NCBI GenBank assembly: GCA_900455155.1
Contig: UGUC01000002.1
Location: forward strand, 2,046,001-2,110,000
DNA from: Providencia stuartii
Lineage (GTDB): Bacteria; Pseudomonadota; Gammaproteobacteria; Enterobacterales; Enterobacteriaceae
Length of the DNA stretch: 64,000 bases
Direction of reading: 5' to 3'
The translations under genes were made by a program, and so were the position numbers. The notes below the pieces were generated by a model, which was not told where the DNA came from, made no database searches, and was given only the letters and a program-made list of their open reading frames with translations. Position 1 is the stretch's first letter, and every line of letters starts with the position of its first letter. Below are positions 7,477 through 17,848 of the stretch, one piece after another.

Positions 7477-8106
7477 ATGGAACTTTCAACTTTACTTCTT
7501 TTTATTCCTGCTTGTTTTGCTTTGAACCTAGCACCTGGGCCTAATAACCTGCTTTCTGTTAACAATGCAGTATACTATGGTTTTGCATACTCCTGCGCGG
7601 GGGGAATTGGTAGGTTGTTCGCATTTGTGATTATGCTTATTTTAGCTTCATTTGGTTTAGCTGTTGTCTTGCAGACATCAGAAGTCATTTTCAGCATAAT
7701 CAAATTTGCTGGCGTTGCTTATCTTCTATGGCTTGCATACCAATTATGGAACTCTCCAACTGATGAGTTCAAATTTGAAGAAACCAAGAAAAATAGTTCG
7801 ATAATAAAATTAGCAAGGCAAGAATTTTTGGTCGCAGCGGGAAATCCAAAGGCGATACTCATATTCACAGCCTTTCTTCCTCAATTCGTTAATCCACAAC
7901 GACCAACTGAATCCCAATTTCTAGCACTTGGCTCTTTATTTTTGTTACTTGAATTCATTGCAATCATGCTCTATGCCTGGTTAGGTTTACATATGAAGAA
8001 GTTACTAAGAAAACCAAATGCTAAAAAGGTTTTTAATCGCACCTGTTCTGGTCTATTAGCTAGTGCAGGCGTTGGGCTTCTAATTTCTCAAAAAGTGGCT
8101 AAATAA
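7477..8106 (+). CDS. LysE/RhtB-family amino-acid exporter
   Basis: 209 residues with five to six membrane helices. The hallmark N-terminal L-A-P-G-P-N motif lies at residues 18-23, and the second conserved block A-A-G-N-P-K-A-I-L-I-F near residue 125 is typical of the RhtB branch of inner-membrane exporters of amino acids such as homoserine, threonine or leucine. Which amino acid is exported cannot be read from the sequence. The gene stands alone between short intergenic stretches and ends at a strong terminator. Confidence 0.85.
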   Translation: MELSTLLLFIPACFALNLAPGPNNLLSVNNAVYYGFAYSCAGGIGRLFAFVIMLILASFGLAVVLQTSEVIFSIIKFAGVAYLLWLAYQLWNSPTDEFKFEETKKNSSIIKLARQEFLVAAGNPKAILIFTAFLPQFVNPQRPTESQFLALGSLFLLLEFIAIMLYAWLGLHMKKLLRKPNAKKVFNRTCSGLLASAGVGLLISQKVAK

Positions 8107-8131
8107 TACAACATTTAAAAATTCATTAAAT

Positions 8132-8164
8132 AAAAAGTCATCACTTAATTAAAGATGACTTTTT
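8132..8164. terminator. Rho-independent terminator after the LysE-type gene
   Basis: AAAAAGTCATC (8132-8142) pairs with GATGACTTTTT (8154-8164); T-rich on both strands, so it could work in both directions. Confidence 0.8.
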
Positions 8165-8448
8165 ATCTTAATACCATTCAAGCAACAAGTTACTGCATCG
8201 GATTATTTCCAGAAATTAACCTTCAGCAGATAGTTTTAAAAATAACGTTTATCAGACCGCATTATAATTTTAATTAATACCCAGAACCTTAATTCATAAT
8301 CAAGCCACAATATTTATCTACTGTATAGTAAAATTATCAGGTTTGTATTGATGTTCTAAATATTTTCCAGAATATGTTATCCCTCTCAGGCTTAAGACTA
8401 CGAAAAATGTAATGTATACTAAAGCCTTTTCCTCATTAAAAAACATCA

Positions 8449-8721
8449 TTACTTGGTCAAATACATCCAAAAGTCAGCGAAATTTTTACATTCTGTAGAC
8501 ATTGTTCCCGTTTCTTCCTCTTTTTCACACCGTGAGAGTATGTCACCATTCATAAGCACATTTTGTAAAAGAATATTGACCTCATCTTCACAATTTGCTG
8601 GCTCAGAATGTTTTTTACAAATACTATTTATTCTAGATAAATAATCATCATATCTATCTGTAGCGCCTAATACAGTACTACTCAATGATAATAGCATTGA
8701 TATCACTAACCATCTTTTCAT
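8449..8721 (-). CDS. Small secreted cysteine-containing protein of unknown function
   Basis: About 90 residues. The N-terminus is a signal peptide (K-R-W, then a hydrophobic core, ending V-L-G-A before T-D-R-Y). The mature part of roughly 70 residues has four cysteines in two pairs (C-K-K-H-S-E-P-A-N-C and C-E-K-E-E-E-T-G-T-M-S-T-E-C), suggesting two disulfides in the periplasm. The ATG at 8721 is preferred because AAGGGG lies six bases upstream; a start two codons earlier is possible. I do not recognise the family. Confidence 0.6.
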   Translation of the reverse strand: MKRWLVISMLLSLSSTVLGATDRYDDYLSRINSICKKHSEPANCEDEVNILLQNVLMNGDILSRCEKEEETGTMSTECKNFADFWMYLTK

Positions 8722-8727
8722 ATCCAT

Positions 8728-9143
8728 CCCCTTTGGTTTAATTCAAACTCTAATTCAATCATAACTATAAGGCTATAAAAACCTATTTAAAAGAAATTAT
8801 TATTATAACTCACATATAACAAATAGACCTTCAACAACTTCACTGATTATCTTTATCTTCGAAACGTGTTTGTAGACTCACTTTAAAAATAATGAATACT
8901 CATTTTCAATAGGCTATGATGGGCAAAAGTAATAATTATTTTTTAGCTATATATCCATACACATATTAAAATTAATTTCATGTAACGACTCGAATACACC
9001 CGCATTCTGCCATTATTACTAACATAGCCAGATCTATTAATCAGTATAAAATACACCATTCTTATTATCACTCACAGAGCATTTAAAACGTATTAATAGT
9101 GCGACTCTGTTGATAAACTATTACAATAAAAAATAATACGGTG
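8728..9143. other. Intergenic, AT-rich, no gene seen
   Basis: About 415 bases between divergently oriented genes, so it should contain the promoters of both the small secreted protein and the acetyltransferase. I see no convincing repeat, RNA gene or coding stretch. Confidence 0.5.
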
Positions 9144-9629
9144 ATGATATACATGCTCCCTCCTGCTAATTTTATTACTTTAACCAGCGAAATGGTTGAA
9201 GAGTGCGCAAAACTTTACTGTGAAACCTACAGCTCTGCTCCTTGGTTTGAACAATGGCCATCACATCACCCCATAATTGAGTTTATTACCCATCATTTAG
9301 GTAATAATTATTTTATGGGTTATGTTATACAGGTAGAAAAGCGCATTGTTGGTGCTTGCCTTGGTTTTAAAAAACCATGGAATCAAGGGGTTGAATACTA
9401 TATTGATGAGCTATTTATTCATCCTGATTTTCAGGGTAAAGGGCTTGGTAGTGCATTTATGCAATATATCGAACAGCAATGCGTTATATGCAATCTTAAC
9501 GCTATTATTCTAAATACTGAGAAAGGTTTTCCATCGGAAAGTTATTATCGCCGTAATGGTTTTACAGTGCATGAAGGCTTAATTATTCTATCCAAATGGG
9601 TGACGACTGATAACCATAAAACAAAATAG
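9144..9629 (+). CDS. GNAT-family N-acetyltransferase
   Basis: About 161 residues with the GNAT fold. The acetyl-CoA loop is H-P-D-F-Q-G-K-G-L-G-S-A-F-M (Q-x-x-G-x-G/A motif), preceded by the beta strand Y-Y-I-D-E-L-F-I, and near the end is S-Y-Y-R-R-N-G-F-T, typical of motif B. The conserved W-F-E-Q-W-P near residue 35 resembles aminoglycoside-6'-like and related acetyltransferases, but the substrate cannot be assigned. Single gene, possibly ending at the weak hairpin at 9660-9695. Start uncertain between ATGs at 9144 and 9153. Confidence 0.8.
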   Translation: MIYMLPPANFITLTSEMVEECAKLYCETYSSAPWFEQWPSHHPIIEFITHHLGNNYFMGYVIQVEKRIVGACLGFKKPWNQGVEYYIDELFIHPDFQGKGLGSAFMQYIEQQCVICNLNAIILNTEKGFPSESYYRRNGFTVHEGLIILSKWVTTDNHKTK

Positions 9630-9659
9630 TCGCTCGACAGGCCTTGTCTCTCTTTCCGC

Positions 9660-9695
9660 CCACCATTAAATAAACTTGATTGTGAATAATGGTGG
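9660..9695. terminator. Weak inverted repeat downstream of the acetyltransferase gene
   Basis: CCACCATTA (9660-9668) pairs with TAATGGTGG (9687-9695) around an 18-base loop; there is no T-run, so termination is doubtful. Confidence 0.3.
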
Positions 9696-9772
9696 ACAAG
9701 AGGATCAGTCAATATAGAAATACTTTAATTTATTTTTATATACCATATAAAAACGCATAAAAGTGGTCATAC

Positions 9773-10666
9773 CTAACCCGCATACTGTGCTATACCTGTA
9801 TAACCTTTACCTTGATGTAGTTTATCGACTTTGCCAGTTGCTAAAGTGACCTGATAAACCCCGCCAAGTAAATCGGCAATATACATCAATTGAGCACTTT
9901 TATCGTACGTTAAGCCGATAGTTTCGTTAAAACCTCGGCAAATCACTCGATAATTAGCCAATCCATGCTCTGTCATTTCCGCACAATTTAGGCTATTACC
10001 ATTTGGCTCCCCGCCCCTATCTGTCCAATACAGAATTTGCTTTTCTTCATCAATTAATAGGTCAATAGGCTCGGGAAGCTTGTCGAGTAATAATTCAATA
10101 TCTTTCCTATCGGATGGATGATAATTGGCTTTTGGCTGTAATGGCACTCGAAATAAACGACCTAGCCCACCTTTTGCAGTACCTTTTTGTGTCCAATAGA
10201 GCCAATTATTTGCAACATCGAGGGCAATTCCCACACATTGGTCTAATATATCGACTTTACCTTGATTATTGCGTGGTCGTTCAACGTGAGTTTGTAAATC
10301 GGATCCATCGGTTTTGCATGAACTAATTTTCCCTCCTTCTCGGTCGCACCAATATAATCGTTGTGATTGTTGCTCAAGTTGAAGCTGTTTTGGCGTTCTG
10401 ATTTGACCATTGCCTATCAGCATCTTTCTGGCTGTTCCATCAAAATTCATCACATTGATAGAGCCGTCATCAGCATCAAAGTCATCTCCCATATTACTCC
10501 AGTAAATCAAACGTCTTACAGGATCAACATCTATACCATCAGGCGTACCACCCAACCCTTCAACGAGGTTGTGAGTCTCCCTCGTTGTTTTATTAAACTG
10601 TGTTATTGCAGGGTTGATTATATCGAGTAGCAATAAATAAGGCTGAGAAAATTCGTTAGTTTTCAT
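9773..10666 (-). CDS. YWTD-repeat (LDL-receptor type) beta-propeller protein
   Basis: About 297 residues, mostly repeats of the six-bladed propeller type. The diagnostic blade motif occurs as I-Y-W-S-N, L-Y-W-C-D, L-Y-W-T-Q and L-Y-W-T-D at regular spacing (about 45-60 residues), each preceded by a G-I-D/A-V-D or D-L-L-I-D strand. There is no signal peptide, so it is probably cytoplasmic. Similar bacterial proteins are often labelled as dehydrogenases without evidence; I see only the propeller. The start at 10666 is chosen because GAGGT lies seven bases before this ATG, whereas the upstream 20 codons have no ribosome-binding site. Function unknown. Confidence 0.75.
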   Translation of the reverse strand: MKTNEFSQPYLLLLDIINPAITQFNKTTRETHNLVEGLGGTPDGIDVDPVRRLIYWSNMGDDFDADDGSINVMNFDGTARKMLIGNGQIRTPKQLQLEQQSQRLYWCDREGGKISSCKTDGSDLQTHVERPRNNQGKVDILDQCVGIALDVANNWLYWTQKGTAKGGLGRLFRVPLQPKANYHPSDRKDIELLLDKLPEPIDLLIDEEKQILYWTDRGGEPNGNSLNCAEMTEHGLANYRVICRGFNETIGLTYDKSAQLMYIADLLGGVYQVTLATGKVDKLHQGKGYTGIAQYAG

Positions 10667-10726
10667 CACTGTTACCTCATCATACATTTGATTAATTTTA
10701 CGTTTTAAATATAGATGGTTAATCAT

Positions 10727-11075
10727 TGATTAGCTAACTAATAGTTTCGAATTAAATTATTTCTTAAGGTTTAGCGGGGTTACGGGTGATACGATAACTT
10801 ATCTCTAGGCTCAACTTATTGAGTATAAAAATAAAACGATGAATTTTGATATAAAAAAGGATAAATCTTAGGTGTAATACCTTAGACGAGTTAAGGTTAT
10901 TGATTTTTTGTTTATATTAAAAGCAACCTTAAGAAAAAATTAATTATAAAAGCAGATTTATTAACAATAGCCCTCATATTTAATATCTATTTATGTTTAA
11001 AGAAATATAATCTTCAAACAATTTCAAATTGTAAAAAAATATTAAAAATAACATAAAGAATGGTTGGCGACTCAT
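10727..11075. other. Intergenic, AT-rich, no gene seen
   Basis: About 350 bases between divergent genes; presumably carries the promoters of both. No repeat or RNA gene recognised. Confidence 0.45.
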
Positions 11076-12021
11076 ATGAAAAAAGTCGAATATTTACTCA
11101 AAAAACTACGTTCGGTAGTTATCAGCGATAAGCTCTATCTCACTAATAAGTTTAGAAAAAAAATCGGTTATATCCCTAATTTTGATACTCCCAAAAGCTT
11201 TAATGAGAAAGTCAATTATCGGATGATATATGACCGAAATCCGTTATATACACAATTAGCCGATAAACTGGCAGTCAGGGAATATGTTTCTCGAAAAATT
11301 GGGGACCAATATTTAGTACCAATTTTAGCCACCTATAATGACGTTAATGAAATCAATATTGATAAATTACCAGAACGTTTCGTATTGAAATGTAATCATG
11401 ATAGTGGTAGTAGTGTTATTTGTGTCAATAAAGCACAATTTAATCTACAAAAAAGCGAAAGACAAGCTTTCATTTCACTTAATGAAAAATTTGTATTACA
11501 TCACGCGTGAATGGCATTATAAAAATATTAAAGCCAAAATAATTTGTGAATCATATATTGACCTATTTGCGAACAAAAATAGGAAACTCGCACCTGAGAT
11601 CTGTCGTATCCACTGCTTTGCAGGTAAGCCAATGTATGCAGAAATCGACTATAGCGATGAGTTGGGTAATAAATTTATTAATATCTACGATACGCAATGG
11701 CAGCTGCAACCCGTGACATTTGGTTCCCCAAATATGTTGGAACCCGTTGCTGAACCACCATTATTCCAAGATATGCTAAGGTTAGCTCAGCGGCTTGTCA
11801 GCCCTTTTGACTATTGCCGCGCTGATTTTTTGATGTCAGAAGACACATTATATTTTAGTGAACTGACATTTGCACCGAGTGCTGGTCGTACTGTCATCCG
11901 GCCTTTATCATGGGATTTTCGGTTAGGAGAAATGTGGCAACAACGCATTGTTGGAGAAACAGGGAATATTGAGGTTGGCGAAACATTAGCGACAGCGTCT
12001 TTTAATAAGAAGAAAAAATAG
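11076..12021 (+). CDS. TupA-like ATP-grasp protein, one-base frameshift
   Basis: Two overlapping frames together give about 315 residues of a TupA-like ATP-grasp protein, a family linked to teichuronopeptide and capsule or polysaccharide modification. The N-terminal part has P-K-S-F-N-E-K-V-N-Y-R-M-I-Y-D-R-N-P-L and L-A-D-K-L-A-V-R-E-Y-V, then F-V-L-K-C-N-H-D-S-G. The second frame has Y-Y-I-T-R-E-W-H-Y-K-N-I, I-I-C-E-S-Y-I, F-D-Y-C-R-A-D-F-L and Y-F-S-E-L-T-F-A-P-S-A-G, the ATP/Mg-binding end. The break is at a run of six A's (11449-11454); five would restore L-Q-K-A-K-D-K-L. It stands alone, with no surface-polysaccharide cluster nearby, so its acceptor is unknown. Confidence 0.75.
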
Positions 12022-12034
12022 AACTTTTAAATGG

Positions 12035-12072
12035 AAAAAGCCGTGTTAGCTCAATGAGTAACACGGCTTTTT
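12035..12072. terminator. Bidirectional terminator between convergent genes
   Basis: AAAAAGCCGTGTTA (12035-12048) pairs with TAACACGGCTTTTT (12059-12072). It serves the TupA-like gene and overlaps the last codons of the convergent MFS gene. Confidence 0.85.
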
Positions 12073-13261
12073 GCTTAATTTTCTTAAACTTATAGCTAGT
12101 TTTGCCAATACACCCGCTTTGTGACGCACACTGGCAATAAGCATATAAATAGTTGTAACCGTTAATACAATAAAGAAGAAGTTAACCAAACCATTGTGTT
12201 GCTCTAAGAAGGTTCCAGCGACTAATGGACCCACCAGCAGATCCCACGCTATAGCTAAACAACATAACTTGAGTTGCCGCAACAATATAAGAAGAATCTA
12301 AATTGTCACAGGCCAACGTAATCGCAATTGGGTATAGTGCAAACGAAGACATCCCCAGCAGCGCCAATGCGACTATCATCACAAGGTAATCGTTAGAGAT
12401 ATAAATAATCCCCATTGCAAATACCCCAAGTAATGACACCATCGCTAACAGTAACGTTTTACTCATCATAATTGACAGTTTACTGACGACTGGCTGGATC
12501 AGCATACCGCCTAGAATAATTGATGCCATCAAGACACCCACTTGTTGAGTGTTAAATGGGCCATTTTTTAATGATAAAGGCATTAACCCATAAATTGTTC
12601 CCATCAAAATTCCGGATGTCATACAACCAATCATTGCAGGCTTACTGAGACGAGCAATTTTTTTCAATGATAGTTTTTGATGCGAATCACATGCTGGTTG
12701 CCCCTGACGAAATAACAGTGGTGGTAAAACGGCAAGCAGTAATAGCCCAAGCACAACCATAAATGGATAAGCGCCTTGAGTGCCAATAACACCAATAGCC
12801 AACTGCCCCAATGTGGTTCCACCATAAAGAGATGTCATATAAAAACTGAGGCGTTTCGCTCGCTCTTTAGGGCTGTCACCAATCAGGAGCCACGATTCAA
12901 CAACCACGAAAATCCCAGCGACGGCAATCCCCGCAATCAAACGGTTTGGTAACCAAGCAGAAATGTTCGGTGTCCACGGCAAAATAACCACGGTTGCCGC
13001 CAACATTAATAAAAAAGCAATAAATGAGAGACGATGACCTATTTTAGCAATAATAGGTTCGATCATCATTGACCCAATTAATAAACCAATATAGTAGGCA
13101 CTAGCTAACCAGCCCGCATAACTTGTATCGATATTAAAGCCACCCATTGATAATGGGATAAGGCTCATTAGATACCCCGAAGCAATTGCAAAAATGGTCA
13201 AGCCCGCGACAGGTACAAATGTACTGTCTTGTTTGCGCATTAATGTAGAGGCCTGTTTCAC
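12046..13261 (-). CDS. MFS transporter (YcaD-like), one-base frameshift
   Basis: About 400 residues with twelve predicted helices, like the enterobacterial YcaD branch of the major facilitator superfamily. Visible marks are the G-W-L-A-S-A-Y-Y-I-G-L-L-I-G-S helix, the cytoplasmic R-H/R-L motif (I-G-H-R-L-S-F), G-I-F-V-V-V-E-S-W-L and Y-G-G-T-T-L-G-Q. The frame breaks near 12231-12235; dropping one base gives S-V-G-S-A-V-G-P-L-V-A-G-T-F-L, the expected eleventh helix, and the product then ends at 12046. Substrate unknown. A GTG start at 13261 follows GGGAGAG. Confidence 0.75.
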
Positions 13262-13893
13262 GACCTACTCTCCCACTGACAAAATAAATAATGACTCGCC
13301 ATCATTCAAATAACAGCATTGTTGACTGGGTTTATTCGCACTAGTCACATTGTTACTTAATGCACTTAACCATTCAGACTTGGCCAACTAACTACAGATT
13401 GAATTATTTTGAGTCTCTGCGCTGCATTCATCGGGGGGCCACGCGGCAATATTGAGTACCCAAAAGATACCCAGTCCGGCGACTAGTGCAGGTGTTTAAA
13501 TAAAAATGGTAAGACTAATTTGGCGGCAATATAGAACTTTAATGGGGTAAATTAAAATGAGAAAAACTAATGCTCACTAGTAAAAATATTTATGTGAGAA
13601 AAATCACAATTTTTCTTGGGAAAGTGTTGTTGGCCGCAAAGGCAATAAAAATAAATACTCATTTTAAAACAATGAATTAAAAGCAAGCCCTTCAATAAAA
13701 GCAATAGCACTGATTGATTGAATTTTAACCACACTCGTATTGATAAATTTTATTGGTTATCTATTAAAAAATATTTTATTACAATATTGTGCTGCGCCAT
13801 TTGATCATTAAAGATACTTACTAGGATTAATTATCTTTTTTATTCATTTTTATAATTGAAAATCGTATTTATCGGCAATTAACGTCGTTTGAA
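13262..13893. other. Intergenic stretch without a recognisable gene
   Basis: About 630 AT-rich bases between two minus-strand genes. It would contain the MFS gene promoter at its left end and the prpR 3' region at the right. A short GC-richer patch around 13420-13500 has no readable protein similarity. Confidence 0.45.
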
Positions 13894-15484
13894 TTAATTT
13901 TGTTCGTTTTCCTGTTTTAATCTCCGCCATAATGTTGTGCGGCTTATTCCTAAATAACGTGCAACGGCTTGTCTATCCCCTTTAAAATAATCCATCACCT
14001 CAGAAAGTGAGGCACCGACTTGCTTAGCTTGTGTAAAATCCGCCGTCACCGTTTCACGTTCAGGCGATAAACTTACCAACATCGTTTGCGTAATCGCTTT
14101 ATCTGGATATGCGCTGCAATATAACGCCACTCGTTCCATTAAGTTGCGTAATTCACGCACGTTACCCGGCCATAAATAGTGCTTAAAAAAATCACGGCAA
14201 CTAAATAGTTGCTGAACTCTAAATGCGGGCAGTGATTGTTGTAAGCCAGCAAATGCCAGTTTTAGTAGCCGCTCTGCTAGCATATAGATATCCTCTCCGC
14301 GTTCATGTAATGAAGGTACTTTCATGCGTAAAACACCCAGTCGATAAAATAAATCGGCTCTAAAACGCCCTTCTTTTACCCAATTATCAAGGTCACAGTG
14401 GGTCGCACAAATGACACGGACGTTCACCTGTAATGGGCGATATCCGCCAATACGTACCACCGTCATTTCTTCCAATACCCTTAACAACCGAGTTTGCAAC
14501 GCTAATGGCATTTCCCCCTATTTCATCTAAAAATAAGGTGCCGCCATTTGCCATTTCAAATAAACCTGCTCGCCCTCCGCGCCGAGAGCCAGTAAATGCT
14601 CCTTCTTCATAGCCAAATAGCTCTGCTTCTAATAAATTTTCAGGGATAGCACCACAGTTGACAGCAACAAATGGCATAGGTGCCTTTCTTTTATGCTGAT
14701 TAAATAATCGATATTCATGATGGATAGCTTGCGCCACCATTTCCTTCCCTGTGCCACTTTCCCCTTGAATTAACACTGTTGCCTCAGAGCGCGCGTAAAG
14801 CATAATCTCTTGGCGTACTCGTTCCATTAAGGGGGAAGCACCAATTAAGTCATTGATTGTATGTCGTACCTTGGTTGTGTTTTCTGGCTGATAACCGATT
14901 GGTGTGGTTTTTTGATCGTAAGAAATGCGACTTAATTCAATAGCATCGTAAAAAGCTTGGCGTATTGTTTCGGTTGAATAAATAAAGATCCCCGTCATTC
15001 CCAACTCTTGGGCAAGATCCATAATCAGCCCTGCACCAACAACCACATTGATCCCCATGGCTTTTAATGACTTTAATTGCGCCCTCGCATCCTCTGCGGT
15101 GATATAGCTACGTTGTTCAATGCGCAAACCAAAGTTTCTTTGAAACTCATCTAATGAAGGGATAATTTTTTGATAATTAATAATGCCAACTTTATGACTG
15201 ATCTCACGTGCTTTCGCGAGCGCTTGCATCACATCGAATCCACTGACTTTAACGATGATCACCGGAACCGATACATGACTTTTTAAGTAAGCGCCATTTG
15301 AACCAGCACTAATTATTGCATCACAATGCCCGGTTTTGAGCCGTTCACGCACCTCTTCTGCCGCCTGCTCAAACCCCATATTGAGTGGTGTTATCTCCGC
15401 TTGAGCGCTAAATTCTGGGCTGATATCACGAAATAGTGTAAATAATCGAGAGACAGAAACTGTCCAAATAATTGGTTTTTGCAT
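13894..15484 (-). CDS. prpR: Propionate catabolism regulator PrpR (sigma-54 activator), one-base frameshift
   Basis: About 530 residues in three parts. Residues 1-200 form the PrpR_N sensor domain ([17 protein letters not shown]), which in known PrpR proteins senses 2-methylcitrate. The AAA+ sigma-54 interaction domain has Walker A G-E-S-G-T-G-K-E, the sigma-54 contact loop E-G-A-F-T-G-S and Walker [10 protein letters not shown]. The C-terminus is a Fis-type HTH ([18 protein letters not shown]). The frame breaks at a run of five C's (14514-14518); four restores L-D-E-I-G-E-M-P-L. It is divergent from prpBCD, which has a sigma-54 promoter. Start at 15484 follows GGATC. Confidence 0.9.
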
Positions 15485-15541
15485 AAGTTTGATCCTGAAA
15501 CCCAATTACGTTTCATATAATGTTTCAATAGACATTAGCAC

Positions 15542-15556
15542 TGTTTCATTGAAACA
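15542..15556. promoter_or_regulatory. Palindromic candidate PrpR operator
   Basis: TGTTTCATTGAAACA is a perfect palindrome about 107 bases upstream of the -24 element of prpB, a normal distance for a sigma-54 enhancer site. Related half-sites (GTTTCA) occur at 15510-15530. Binding by PrpR is inferred from position and symmetry. Confidence 0.6.
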
Positions 15557-15662
15557 ACGCAATGGCTTTATACAAAACTCCAAGTTAGCTCACAAAAACA
15601 ACACTATTCACATCTAATTGATTTTCAATAAATAAAATAATTATCCCATTATTCGGCGATTA

Positions 15663-15678
15663 TGGCACGGCACTTGCT
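15663..15678 (+). promoter_or_regulatory. Sigma-54 (-24/-12) promoter of prpBCD
   Basis: TGGCAC-GGCAC-TTGCT matches the sigma-54 consensus TGGCAC-N5-TTGC exactly, with GG and GC twelve bases apart. It lies about 60 bases before prpB and faces it, and the adjacent regulator is a sigma-54 activator. Confidence 0.9.
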
Positions 15679-15739
15679 ACGCATAATTAAAACAAACTCA
15701 GCTACACTTTATTAGCACTTTGATAACATGAGGCTTTCT

Positions 15740-16624
15740 ATGTCATCTATTTCAGCCGGACAAGCGTTTCGTAATGCATTGGATAGTGAAACACCTCTAC
15801 AGCTAGTTGGCACGATCAATGCCAATCATGCCTTACTTGCCCAGCGTGCAGGTTACAAAGCCATTTATCTTTCTGGTGGTGGCGTAGCGGCTGGCTCTTT
15901 AGGCTTACCCGATTTAGGAATTTCCACTTTAGACGATGTTTTAATTGATATTCGGCGCATCACCGATGTGTGTGATCTCCCTTTAATGGTAGATGCCGAT
16001 ATTGGTTTTGGCCCCTCCGCATTTAATGTCGCTAGGACAGTGAAATCTATCTATAAAGCAGGTGCAGCCGGCCTACATTTAGAAGATCAGGTCGGAGCAA
16101 AGCGTTGTGGTCACCGACCAAACAAAGAAATAGTCTCTACACAAGAGATGGTTGATCGCATTAAAGCTGCGGTCGATGCGCGTGTTGATGATAATTTTGT
16201 GATCATGGCTCGGACTGATGCTCTCGCCGTTGAAGGGTTAGAGGCCGCTCTAGAAAGAGCGCATGCCTATATCGAAGCGGGGGCTGATATGCTCTTCCCT
16301 GAGGCAATAACCGAATTAAGCATGTATCAACAATTCGTCAATCATACTCAAGTACCTGTCCTTGCCAATCTGACTGAGTTTGGGAAAACCCCACTCTTTA
16401 CCCTTGATGAGTTACGCAGTGTTGGCATTGCGATTGCGCTGTATCCCCTTTCTGCTTTCCGTGCGATGAATAAAGCCGCAGAGCAGGTTTATACCACTTT
16501 ACGTCAAGAGGGTACGCAAAAAAGTGTTGTGCCAATCATGCAGACCCGTGACGAGTTGTACCAAAGTATTAACTATTACGATTATGAACAAAAATTAGAT
16601 GCCTTATTTTCACAACAGAAATAA
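15740..16624 (+). CDS. prpB: 2-methylisocitrate lyase
   Basis: About 294 residues, the standard length. PrpB splits 2-methylisocitrate to pyruvate and succinate, the last step of the methylcitrate cycle. The isocitrate-lyase family signature K-R-C-G-H with the catalytic Cys is present, as are the metal-binding D-A-D-I-G-F-G and L-H-L-E-D-Q-V-G and the Y-L-S-G-G-G-V-A near the N-terminus. The ATG at 15740 is chosen over one 12 bases earlier because GAGG precedes it by six bases. First gene of prpBCD, 46 bases ahead of prpC. Confidence 0.93.
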   Translation: MSSISAGQAFRNALDSETPLQLVGTINANHALLAQRAGYKAIYLSGGGVAAGSLGLPDLGISTLDDVLIDIRRITDVCDLPLMVDADIGFGPSAFNVARTVKSIYKAGAAGLHLEDQVGAKRCGHRPNKEIVSTQEMVDRIKAAVDARVDDNFVIMARTDALAVEGLEAALERAHAYIEAGADMLFPEAITELSMYQQFVNHTQVPVLANLTEFGKTPLFTLDELRSVGIAIALYPLSAFRAMNKAAEQVYTTLRQEGTQKSVVPIMQTRDELYQSINYYDYEQKLDALFSQQK

Positions 16625-16670
16625 TTAATTCAATAAAACACGTTGTGTAAACCCTACAAAGGATGATCCG

Positions 16671-17834
16671 ATGACTGAACAACTGAACACTTCTAACACA
16701 TCGCAATTTAAACCCAAAAAATCCGTTGCACTTTCAGGTATCGCGGCGGGGAATACCGCACTTTGTACTGTCGGTAAAAATGGCAATGATTTGCACTACC
16801 GAGGCTATGATATACACGATCTCGCTACTCAGTGTGAATTTGAAGAGGTCGCTTACCTCCTCATTCATGAAAAGCTCCCCACGAGCTCTGAGTTAACGGC
16901 TTATAAAGAAAAATTAAAGGCATTAAGGGGCTTACCCGCCAGTGTAAAACAAACCTTAGAATCAATCCCTGCAAATGCCCATCCCATGGATGTGATGCGT
17001 ACAGGCGTTTCTGTCATGGGTTGTGTTTTACCTGAAAAAGAGGCGCACACATTAGCCGGAGCCAAAGAGATTGCTGACAGGTTACTTGCCTCTCTCGGCT
17101 CCATGCTGCTGTATTGGTATCACTTTAGCCATCATGGACGCCGAATTGAAACAGAAACCGATGATGAGTCGATTGGCGCACATTTTCTGCATCTTTTACA
17201 CGGTAAGAAGCCACCAGCGCAGTGGGAACGTTTCATGCACATAGCCTCTATTCTCTACGCTGAACATGAATTTAATGCCTCCACTTTTGCTGCTCGTGTC
17301 ATTGCCGGAACAGGCACCGATTTTTACTCTGCAATAACAGGAGCAATCGCAGCATTACGTGGGCCTAAGCATGGTGGAGCAAATGAGGTTTCTTTAGAGA
17401 TACAACAACGCTATGCCTCTATTGAGGAAGCGGAACGCGATATTATGGCGCGTCTCGCTAAATCAGAGGTGATCATCGGCTTCGGTCATCCCGTTTATAC
17501 CCTTGCAGATCCCCGTCACCCCATTATTAAATCGGTAGCACTGCAACTGTCTGAGCAAAATTTAAACCGTCAACTTTATGATATCGCGCACCATTTAGAG
17601 TCGGTGATGAAGCGTGAAAAAAATATGTTCCCGAATTTAGATTGGTTCTCCGCAGTCACTTATCATTTGATGGGAATTCCGACCGCCATGTTTACCCCAC
17701 TGTTTGTTATGGCACGAACCGCAGGTTGGTCCGCACACATCATCGAGCAGCGCCAAGATAATAAAATTATTCGCCCTTCTGCTAACTATATTGGCCCAGA
17801 AAACAAACTATTTACTCGCATGGAACAGCGTTAA
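16671..17834 (+). CDS. prpC: 2-methylcitrate synthase
   Basis: 387 residues of the citrate synthase family. It condenses propionyl-CoA with oxaloacetate to give 2-methylcitrate. The catalytic elements are visible: [11 protein letters not shown] near the N-terminus, H-G-G-A-N-E-V with the first active-site His, G-F-G-H-P-V-Y with the second, and the Asp in N-L-D-W-F-S-A. A ribosome-binding site (AAAGGATG) precedes the ATG. The next gene, prpD, starts 14 bases downstream. Confidence 0.93.
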   Translation: MTEQLNTSNTSQFKPKKSVALSGIAAGNTALCTVGKNGNDLHYRGYDIHDLATQCEFEEVAYLLIHEKLPTSSELTAYKEKLKALRGLPASVKQTLESIPANAHPMDVMRTGVSVMGCVLPEKEAHTLAGAKEIADRLLASLGSMLLYWYHFSHHGRRIETETDDESIGAHFLHLLHGKKPPAQWERFMHIASILYAEHEFNASTFAARVIAGTGTDFYSAITGAIAALRGPKHGGANEVSLEIQQRYASIEEAERDIMARLAKSEVIIGFGHPVYTLADPRHPIIKSVALQLSEQNLNRQLYDIAHHLESVMKREKNMFPNLDWFSAVTYHLMGIPTAMFTPLFVMARTAGWSAHIIEQRQDNKIIRPSANYIGPENKLFTRMEQR

Positions 17835-17848
17835 TAAGGATCATATCA

